This document shows positions 55,491 through 64,000 of a stretch of 64,000 nucleotides of DNA, one piece after another. Both the position numbers and the translations under genes were made by a program. The stretch lies in the NCBI GenBank assembly GCA_935421135.1, contig OW285193.1, forward strand, positions 14,494,099-14,558,098. Reading direction: 5' to 3'. How positions within the stretch are numbered: position 1 is the first letter of the stretch; each line of letters begins with the position of its first letter. Under the pieces are notes generated by a model, which had not been told where the DNA came from, did not search any database, and saw nothing but the letters and a program-made list of their open reading frames with translations. Source of the stretch: Bugulina stolonifera (taxonomy: Eukaryota; Bryozoa; Gymnolaemata; Cheilostomatida; Bugulidae).

Positions 55491-55506
55491 TATTCTGTTT
55501 TCTTTT

Positions 55507-57254
55507 CTAAAGTAAACAGAAATAACATAAATTATTTTTCATGTGAATTAGTATCATAGTATATGGTACAATGTAGGCTAGAAAGTGCTGGTATGCGACA
55601 TTTTCAAACCACCTACTCTGACTAGCGTACAAACCTAGCTCACTGTAATGGAACAAACTTGTCGCTACATGTAGAATAATACACTGCAGGATAGACAATT
55701 AGTATATGCACATAGCCTGTGTCCCAAGGGCATAGTCATGCGATGATTATGCAGAATGATGATACAAGTATAAATGATGTAGGGGAACGACAACACACAC
55801 AAACTAATTATATGTCTAATGTGTAACATGTTGTATATACTTTGTAGTTGATGATATATTGAGCTGCTGCCTTATGCATATCTCACTGTTTTATTGGCAG
55901 CTTAAGAACTCACACACCAAAACAGTATACTGTTTGCACAGTGAGCATATTTTATACATGTACGTATGTACATGTGTACGCAGTATATACAATATATCTT
56001 ATAGACTTACACACAGCTATGATTGTGACTTCTTTTCTTTCTATAGAATGTTGCTGCACTGTTCCTCTAAGGTCCTTTCCAATGTTGTATATTGTGTTTG
56101 TACCTGCAACTCATGAGATTGAAAATACTAATAATACAAACACCGGTAAGTAAATTCTATTATGTAGAAGATTTGCACAATAGCAATGCAACATTTTATT
56201 TGTACAGTATAATCAATAATTTCAATCTTTAAAACATATCTAGATTTCATTGGTTCAGTGAGCCAGCAACAATCCAATCAACGGTGAAGTTGATAACAAA
56301 ATATTGTGGCTTGATTGCTAATGGCTGGGCACTGATCTGTAAGATGCATGTAGCCTACATGATTATAATCTGAAACATATTATACAATGTAAATATGCAT
56401 GAAGCTTGTAGGCTGTGTATGCATGTGCAAACAGCCACACATTGCTATAACCTACATGCACAAATATTGAAATAATTCTTACTTCTGCAGATGAAAATAG
56501 TCAATCCAATTTAAAGAGGAACCACGACAGAATAGACAAGTATGAGTATACCAGTGGTCTTACATAGAATAGTAGAGATTAGTAGCTTGAGCAAAACAGA
56601 TTAAATAATCCAGTAATTAAGTCTAATAGTTCCATGAAATAGTCAGAACTAAATGAAAATCCACCGATAAATAATACTAAAAAAGTTAATAATGGATAAT
56701 AAATAACATGCGAAAACCTAGATAATCAGCCACTATCACAAAGTCGGACTGATTGATCAAAAGGTAAATGATACAATTTTATATGTTGTTCATACGCATG
56801 TGTGTCTATATATTATTGTACTACTATTGTACTACTACTACTATAACTTATACAGTAGTTATTAAACTCTGTAATGTTAGTACTAATTATAATTACCTTG
56901 TTGACTCTATAATTGTAGACCTCTAAACACGTCTGCCTTCAGTGATAGCTGGCATAAGAGTGCTTTCTACCTCTGAAAGCCCAAAGGTTGCCAACTCAGC
57001 AGTAGGAGGAGTCTGTTGTACCAGCATATACTTCTGGCCAAACAGCATCTAAGAATCTAATGCCACACCATATATAAGGAGCCTGTAACTACCTCATAAC
57101 CAATAGTGAGTTACAGTCTCATTCTCTGCTGTATCTACTGTACTACTGTATATGACAACTGGCTATTCGTATGAGGAGAATGAGTTCAACAGTTACTGTA
57201 CCATGAATGCAGGCCTCTTTGGTATATGCGGCACTAATATTATACACTTATACT
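55507..57254. other. Upstream region of allantoicase; possible plus-strand promoter near its end
   Basis: AT-rich non-coding DNA contains the 5' untranslated part of allantoicase and the degenerate hammerhead repeat. At 57071-57079 there is TATATAAGG, and 73 bases further an ATG at 57152 opens a 39-codon frame (MTTGYSYEENEFNSYCTMNA...) with a possible donor, TTTG/GTATAT. The frame runs into the hAT insertion at 57255. It may be a short first exon of an unrecognised plus-strand gene; support is weak. Confidence 0.3.
55861..55955 (+). repeat. Degenerate relative of the hammerhead-containing repeat
   Basis: The segment shares GGCAGCTTAAGAACT and CACACCAAAACAGTATACTG (then TTTGCA..GTGAGCATAT) with the region around the ribozyme at 45910-46065. 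The catalytic CTGATGA is missing and GAAA is changed to AAAA, so cleavage is not expected. It indicates a dispersed family. Confidence 0.5.
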
Positions 57255-58814
57255 CAGGGCTTAGAGTGTAAAAGTTTTTTACAGGAAGGCATCAACATTA
57301 CATGACTTTCACTATCAAACAGGAACGCGCGGATGTTCGGCGCCCGCATATATCTGGCTAAATTCAAAGAAGTAACACATCAATAAGATGCTTTTACAAC
57401 AAATTATTTTTTATTAACTCCTGTTCTTTGTGTGTAAACAAAAATTTAATAAATATAATAGTTATATCTACATTTCTGTTTAGATGAGTGGTATTGAGCC
57501 ATATTCTTTGGTGAAAACTAAAGTTCCAAATGTCTGAAATGACCAACACAAATGTTCAGCGCATGCATATCATATTGGCTAAGTGGAGGATCAGAGGTAG
57601 CAATAAAGAGATAGATGCAAGTGTAGAAACTAACATGCGAGCCCTATGAGAAGTCATTATCAGATTCAATCCACTAAATTCTCTCTCAAACTCTGCAGTG
57701 CTTAAAGGGGGAGCATCAATGTGTTGAATCGATTTTTTAAACAAAAGCTGAAACAACTTTGCCCCACTGCCAACATAATCTATGAAAGCTTGAACTAACA
57801 GGGAGGTAACTTTCTTAATAAAGTTGAGGTGGACAGAGCTGGACTGGTTAAAGGTGGTGGTGCGGGAGGGGCGCCGAAACTCCCTCCCGCATAAAGGGGG
57901 GTCGGGGGGGGGGGGCCACCCTCGGGAATTTTTGGAAAATGCACACATAAAACTGCTATTTTGATGTGTTTGACCTGTATATTTGAGCAATGCGTGATGG
58001 TACAAAGGTAGAAAATGTTCTTAAAGTAAACTGCAAATTAATACACTACAGGAAAACTGCTTCTCTGTTTGGCTTGGTCATGAAGTACCATTGTTACAGT
58101 AGTCTTTTACATGACATAGGCCTACAAATGTACATGTACACACAGCATGAATAAGAGGGAAAATAATGTGAAATTAGTTGGTGGATAGAGATAGAAGTCA
58201 TTAGTGGTATCCTAGGTTTCCCAAACCCTGAAGAATATGGACAATTTAGCAGATGACATCTATATTGAGACAACCTATTACTTTTACCTGTCTGCCTTGC
58301 AAAGTTTAAGGACATTTGCACATGCCCTCAAACATTACAAAAATAATGCCTCAGTGTCTTCAAAGATAATGCTCGCACTGTCACAATCACAACATAAAAT
58401 ACATTTGTAGCACCCCACTGACAGAAGTAATTATTTTTGTTATAATAACTGGTAATAACATTTGCTATGGTCACTACTCTAGCAAAATTCACTCATTGTA
58501 AAGTAATTAGTATAGTCTATTTCCTTGGCATATAGAATCAGAGAAAACCAGTGGGTGGGGCACTGAAATACCTTTATTATAAACTGCATAGGATGGAAAC
58601 TCAGTTTCCAAGCTATCCTCGTCATAATAGCATAATTTTCATCAGAATATGTTTATATTATGCTGGGCAAAGTAGCACAGCCTTCCAACTATGACTGAGA
58701 GAATAGCCAAATAAAAATGCAACCGGGACACGTTCCTGTAAGAATAGCTCTAATAAATTCTTACCAGACCGGTGTTCCGGTGCGTCCGGTGCGTCCGGTG
58801 CACTTTAAGCCCTG
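57255..58814 (-). mobile_element. hAT transposon remnant (1560 bp, TSD CTTATACT)
   Basis: The ends are CAGGGCTTAGAGTGTA (left) and CAGGGCTTAAAGTGCA (right, reverse complement). An exact 8-base duplication CTTATACT (57247-57254 and 58815-58822) flanks the element. It carries a hAT dimerisation-domain fragment on the minus strand (57616-57717), so its transposase gene ran right to left. It also holds a G-run (57901-57916) and a CGGTGCGTC tandem repeat inside the right end. Confidence 0.93.
57616..57717 (-). pseudogene. hAT transposase C-terminal (dimerisation) fragment
   Basis: The minus-strand frame reads DAPPLSTAEFEREFSGLNLI followed by MTSHRARM. It matches the pattern STAExERxFSxLNLIxTxxRxxM of the hAT C-terminal dimerisation domain, near the 3' end of the transposase gene. 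The rest of the transposase is missing or unrecognisable: upstream the frame goes into Pro-rich sequence from a G-rich insertion. It is non-functional. Confidence 0.7.
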
Positions 58815-58998
58815 CTTATACTACCTTAGGAGATGATATAATAATAGGCCTATATCCTGCATTCTATCTCTCGAAATTGAGGATAAATAGTTGTGGTTAT
58901 TTAAACATCAACGTGTACATGTATTGTTACTGCATGTACTGGTAGTGAGATAAATTACTAGTTTAGTTAATAAGGTGTTTTCTCAATAACCATTATAA

Positions 58999-59982
58999 TG
59001 TGGTGAAACAGCCTCCGTGGTAATGGCACCGAGGTCAGCCACACTGACATTATTATTATTAGCTGACATTCAATTACCTTATCCATGCATTTTTATCCAT
59101 ATGCACCTATGCATTCATTACTATCTTATATCTACTGCGTGTCTTATAAACATGTATACTAGCAATCAAGCCTTGGGATTACGTTCTATTGCAACTTGGT
59201 TTTTCCCACATTTATATACTTATTTAGTAATTGTCTGTTCTTGCTTGATTGTGAATTATTAGTCTTTTTGCCATTTTATATAGTAACTTCGTGGCCGACC
59301 TTATAGATTTAGCTCATAATTATCTACGACATGTTTCTCCTTATTGTAAGCACATTTTGTGCAAAGGCCGACCTTTTATATGGCCGAGTCGGGCGGAACC
59401 AGACATATTGTTGCGTCAGTTCTGGAGCCGACCCCATGTCGGATAACCGACACCATGTCGGGCCTTTTTGGCTGGAAGTTTGTTATGTATATAAGGCAGT
59501 GCATTTCGTGTTGTAAATCAGTTGTTGATTGCGCTTGAATAAAGCAACATCTCCTAACTCAACCTACAGAGGCTTACTCTTTAGGTGGGTAACTCCACCG
59601 GAGAATCCTTTGGTTTCAGTACGGCTCGAGTTCACCTCATCCTAGGCTAAGCACATCTCTATCCACCCCTTAGGCTTAGGCCGATCCCGGGTTCTAATGA
59701 ACCTAGCGTCGGACTTAGGTTCTCAAGGTTAGACACTCTTTCTCTACACTCCCTCGGAGTATAAACTCTACATGACCTACGTCGGTCCTGAGCTCCAATG
59801 AGTCTCGGCATCAGCCTACGTCTGATATAATCTACAATCTATACTATAGAGAGCACCCATAACTGTTCACTCTTTTATGTAATGAGCAGAAGGTACACTT
59901 GGTCGGCCTCTACCACCTTTCAAGCCCTTCACATATTTGTAGCCCTCGGCTCTCGTATGCAATAGTACTCAAAAACATTACA
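58999..59982 (+). mobile_element. Solo LTR, copy 2 (984 bp, TSD ATAA)
   Basis: It starts TGTGGTGAAACAG, ends AAACATTACA and is flanked by ATAA on both sides (58995-58998 and 59983-59986). It has a TATA box (TATATAAGG at 59488-59496) and AATAAA at 59538-59543, with GTCGGGC- and GGCCGACC-rich blocks in front. The start, end, spacing and a shared TTTATGTAATGAG word near the 3' side identify it as the same family as 20849-21646. Confidence 0.88.
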
Positions 59983-61548
59983 ATAATGCATGATTAGGAT
60001 ACTCTACTCTTTACTCTAGCCTTGTTGCATTAAAAGTAGGTCGCCTGTGCTGTGGCGATAGAGCAATATGTGCCAACGTATAATATATAACCCAGAGCCA
60101 TGGCTCTGATATAACCCATACATACATACATTGAACATTTTCATTGTACATGCATGTACATAAAATATTCTTGTTTACGCTTTGTAAACGGTATGCGAGT
60201 TGGGATTTCCCAATGTCAAGGATCTCTCTCTATAGCGACAGTTTTTAACTCACCAGGAAACCGAGCTATGATAAACGGTCCCAGTAAAACAATACTATAA
60301 CACCGTAATTATTCGATAGTACAAACGACAGGAATAGTTGTTTTTAAATTTGTTTATATCAGAAATGGGTGAGAAACGTCGTGTACTGTTTTATAAAAAG
60401 AAACAGAACCCATGGTCTGAGGCAAAAATAAAATAATATAGAATTTTATTACTTTATCAAAGAAATTGACTCTGAATATTATCTTTATATCGGACTTACT
60501 TGCTAACAACTTATTTCATAGACGCTAGATTGCATGTTAGCTCACTTTGCGGTTGAAGTCACAATCAATACAATTATTTATTAACAATTACAAAAGTAAT
60601 TTGATGCATCCGAATTAAAATTTTATTTTAACTTTACTAAATTAAATTTAGTAAAGTTAAAATAAAATTTTAATTCGGATGCATCAAATTGAAATTGAAT
60701 TTCACTTTTCAGTGACCAGTGACAAAAGGCGCATGTTGTCTGTTAATAAAAAATATGACTGTTGTGACTGTATAATTATATATAATTCTGATATCGGAAA
60801 TAGGAATAATATAATAGTAATAAAATGTTGATTAATTATACTTTGTTGTTATCTTCTGAATTATAAATTTAATATGATTTGATAATCGGTGTTTGTATAA
60901 TAATAATAATTAACTAATGAAATTTATAATTAATAATACAATTATAATAATCATGATAAATATTAGTATATTATCATAATTTAACAGAATATAGTAATTA
61001 GTACATAAAATTTAAATTTTTGCATTTCACCTTTTTCATATAATATTATTATTAATTAGTGGAAAATATAAGCATGGACAGAAACTGATTCAACAAACAT
61101 TGAATCAAAATTATACTCATCAACTGATATTTTGTGATGTAGGTGTAGTGGTGTAGTTTCTAATTCAGCAAGGTGACCCTTACATATCACTATTATGATA
61201 TTCATTTATTCCTGTCAGTATGCAGCCCCTCGAAATTTTTCTAGCTGCACCCCTAATTGTTATACATCAACACTAATTGTATTGAAACTGTGGTGTAATT
61301 TATGAAAAAAGTGGATATGTGATGCGGTCAACTTTTGAAGTATGGAATTTTAATTTACTCCTGTTGCTGCCACTGATGCTTGTTATGGTCTATCTAATGT
61401 TATACATAACTGGCAGAACAATATACATATTTCTCCATCCTACTGAACATTGAACCTGTCCAACCAGATATAGATCCTGTATAATTTTTCAGAAAAGTTC
61501 CAGTGACCTGTTTGAACCTGATTGACCACAGACATCTGGTATCAAGCT
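59983..61548. other. Intergenic AT-rich region
   Basis: This region between the solo LTR and the coiled-coil gene contains the 93-bp palindrome (60598-60690) and A/T-only tracts around 60760-61060. I see no recognisable gene. The last few hundred bases are the presumed promoter and 5' untranslated region of the coiled-coil gene. Confidence 0.6.
60598..60690. repeat. 93-bp near-perfect palindrome
   Basis: Two 46-base arms (60598-60643 and 60645-60690) are exact reverse complements around a single central A. The left arm starts AATTTGATGCATCCGAATTA. No repeat of it elsewhere in the window was noticed. Confidence 0.97.
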
Positions 61549-63894
61549 ATGGAGGGGGAAGATGAACTTCTAGAGAAGTTGAAGGCTGAAGGAGTGGATC
61601 TGGAGAATTGTACAACAGCTGAGAAGGTTCTGTATGTCTGGAAACTCTACCTGACATCCGAGGTGTGTGAAGTTCTTAGTTTGTAGAAACATGCAACATC
61701 GCTTACAATATAATGGCTATTGCTATTAGGGGCTAAGGTAGAGAATTTTTTTGTAATTGGGGAGTCTATCAATAATATAGAGAAAATAATTTCTCTTGCA
61801 TCAGTTTTGGAGAAGAGCAAAGACTATTTTTAATTTCCCCACCTGTTCACCTAACTTGAAATTTCTCAACTACTGTGTTGTCTAGTTCTTTTTTGATAAT
61901 CAGTAGCGACTTATTATCCAGAAAGGGCTCCTGTAATTGATAATTTTACCACCGTAAAATAAAAATTTATATTAGATAGTTTGTGTCTGGCTTGATAGGA
62001 AGAGCTGAAGAATGTTCTAGAACAGTTTGAGACAGCTAAGAGAAAGCATGCTGGTGAGATGCAGGAAATAGAGGCGTATGTAGAGCAGATTAAGACGCTG
62101 TCTGATGAAAGGGAGTCGCTGAGCCTTGAGTTTGAGAAGGAGAATGATGTGCTGAGAGGTGAAATGGAGAAAGGTTAGTTATCTACTGGATTAAACACTT
62201 GAGGTGACTACTTGGTACGTACTTCGAAGCTGCCTTAATTCTTAAAGGCCGATTGTTCCTTTTTGGCCTTGGGAGCCTCGCTTTAGAGCAAATTGGTGTT
62301 CCATCAGCTGTGTATGGATCTGTTCTGTGTGACTGAGCTGACTTTTAAACAATAAATTTTCACCCTAATGATCAATATCCTTTCAAGATGTTTTATAACA
62401 TCCAGGCTGTACAATATTTGCAGCATGTGGCCTGTATATTACCCTGCATCATATGAAACTTTGTTGTACATCTACATCTATCTAAATGTATGTTAGTGGG
62501 AATTTTAACTAGAGATACTGCTTGTTTGCTTTATGATAACACTAGTAGACAATGTTGGACACTAATGTACAGAAATATCACTCAGAACTGGTTACCTTAT
62601 ACATTTATACAACTATGATATATATATGCTATCTTGCTGTAACCAGATAAATCACATGTCACTTATTCATCAAATATTGTGGTTTGACTATCATGCTGCA
62701 AAGTCCAGTTTGGATATTTTGGTATCCTGTAAACTGTTTGTTTACAGAGATTGTTGGGTACATGTTTCAGCATGTGCATATTGTACATACAAAACATAAA
62801 ATCGTGCATAGATATTGGCTAATGACCAAGTTTTACATTCTAATATCTGTAATGCATGTTGTTAGTGACTCTGTTAGTGTGAAATGAATCATCCACACCA
62901 TCAACTATGCAATTTATAAGAACTGGTTTTTTCCTGATAGCTTGTATCACCAGTAGGTTCTGGTCCAGATTATGCAACAATGTGGTAGTTTTTCTCCCTT
63001 TCTCCTCCAATTGCCATGATAATTCAGACTTAGTGAATGTATATTGTTAATATATTTCTAACATGAGCAAGAAGTAAGTATGTTTTTAACTTGCAGAAAG
63101 AGTAGAAGTGTCAGAGATGCTAAGCCAGCAAGGACTTGATGATGTCATATCCTCTTCTGTACCTGAGCAGGTAGCATTCCTATTGGTGGAGAGGGCCAAA
63201 CTCCTCGATGCTCTGGAGAATGAGGTAAAACATTAATTAGTGCAGCAAGATAATGTAGAGTTTTAGACCTACATGTATATAAGAGTTTCAAACCATCCAA
63301 AGTAATAGATGGACTGGTAATGAGATGTAAAATAAGGTTCAGGACTTGGGAGTCGGCTACTACCTTCTTCAATTTGGGAGTTGTGTTTCCATATTACTAT
63401 AGAGATTGTAATTGAAAGCTGTGAACTTTAAGCCAAGAGCAGATTCTTATTCCTTGCATAGATAACCTCAGAGGTTCTAAAATATAATATAATGTGGTGT
63501 TCTGTTTACTAGATAATGCGCAGTCTTAGTATCGATTGTCTAATTGATCACCTCTTTTACAGATCAATTCAAAGCAAAAGGTTAAACCCAATAACTCAAC
63601 AATTATGGAATCTAATGAGGGTAAAGCTATTGCACATTTGGAAGGCAAAGGTATATTTACTCTAGCTCTCTTTTATTATGAATTCACTACACACTGCTAT
63701 AATTCATTATGGCAGTTTTGAGTTGACTAATTTAAGTTTAATAAAGTAGCGAAAATTGATCATGTGTTTATTTATTCATGACAGATTGACAGTGTGTAAT
63801 TCATCAAATGTTTTATATTCCAGGAGAGTATTCCTCATCAACAGATGAAGTGACTGCTGACAATGAGGAGTTATCTGTACATTCTCAGACTGAG
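61549..63894 (+). CDS. Coiled-coil protein, N-terminal exons (3' part outside window)
   Basis: Five coding exons are visible: 61549-61662, 61999-62173, 63097-63224, 63563-63650 and 63824-63894. All are GT-AG and in phase, encoding 192 residues before the window ends, with the last donor GAG/GTAAGA. The protein starts MEGEDELLEKLKAEGVDLEN and continues with long charged heptads (AKRKHAGEMQEIEAYVEQIK, LSLEFEKENDVLRGEMEK), a clear coiled coil over about residues 35-100. A conserved-looking SVPEQVAFLLVERAKLLDAL follows, then a Ser/Thr/acid-rich stretch. The N-terminal pattern faintly recalls CCDC30-type animal coiled-coil proteins, but I cannot assign it firmly. The ATG follows an in-frame-independent leader (CAAGCTATGG). 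No catalytic domain is seen. Confidence 0.8.
61731..61855. mobile_element. Small MITE, copy 2 (diverged)
   Basis: Read on the minus strand it shares GTTAGGTG, TTTGCTCTTCTCCAAAACTG and TTTTCTCTATATT with the element at 36289-36451, in the same order. It lies in intron 1 of the coiled-coil gene. Confidence 0.65.
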
Positions 63895-64000
63895 GTAAGA
63901 CAACTCCTATTAATATATTTTCTCTTGAGTATTAGCAGTTGTCTTCTCAATCATAGTTGGCACATGAAAGGGAAGACGAATAACGAAGCTAATAATTTTC

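Noticed and set aside
59331..59516. 61-codon plus-strand frame
   Set aside because: It is inside the second solo LTR and crosses its TATA box.

Overview
The window is AT-rich nuclear DNA from an animal. Every recognisable gene is split by GT-AG introns, and the encoded proteins have clear animal relatives: CDC40/PRP17, an RTP-type 3CxxC zinc-finger protein, SIL1, TMCO4 and allantoicase. The dense small DNA transposons, tRNA-derived SINEs, solo LTRs and moderate introns (hundreds of bases to about 2 kb) suggest an invertebrate. I cannot name the phylum from this sequence. All exon models below were read by eye from homology, reading frame and splice sites. Intron phases close exactly in the multi-exon models.

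Layout. 1-1876 (+): last two coding exons of CDC40. 1877-11573: long intergenic stretch with a SINE, short tandem repeats and a few unrecognised exon-like frames. 11574-18298 (+): five-exon RTP-like zinc-finger gene with tandem repeats in intron 2 and a possible nested 30-residue membrane micropeptide. 18299-24260: intergenic, with a solo LTR, a SINE, a hairpin MITE and minisatellites. 24261-30766 (-): eight-exon SIL1, with a piggyBac-like MITE in intron 2. 31-38.7 kb: transposon-filled spacer dominated by a 3.1-kb inverted-repeat element carrying decayed exons. 38705-48329 (+): fifteen-exon TMCO4 with a hAT-like MITE (intron 2), GC-rich repeats (intron 4), a splice-site-anchored minisatellite (intron 6) and a hammerhead ribozyme between two microsatellites (intron 11). 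49039-55490 (-): ten-exon allantoicase, convergent with TMCO4, with a 12-nt microexon and a Tc1/mariner MITE. 55.5-61.5 kb: a hAT transposon with a transposase remnant, a second solo LTR of the same family and a 93-bp near-perfect palindrome. 61549-end (+): first five coding exons of a coiled-coil protein that runs off the window.

The host genes are unrelated housekeeping or metabolic functions (splicing, ER chaperone exchange, a membrane-associated hydrolase-like protein, purine catabolism) and form no operon or cluster. The most unusual content is the intronic hammerhead ribozyme with intact core bases and three closing stems, and the set of transposons with exact target-site duplications (ATAT, ATAA, TCTCAAAC, CTTATACT, TTAA, TA). 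The long inverted-repeat element with exon-like cargo is also notable, as are the tandem repeats that begin exactly at 5' splice sites.
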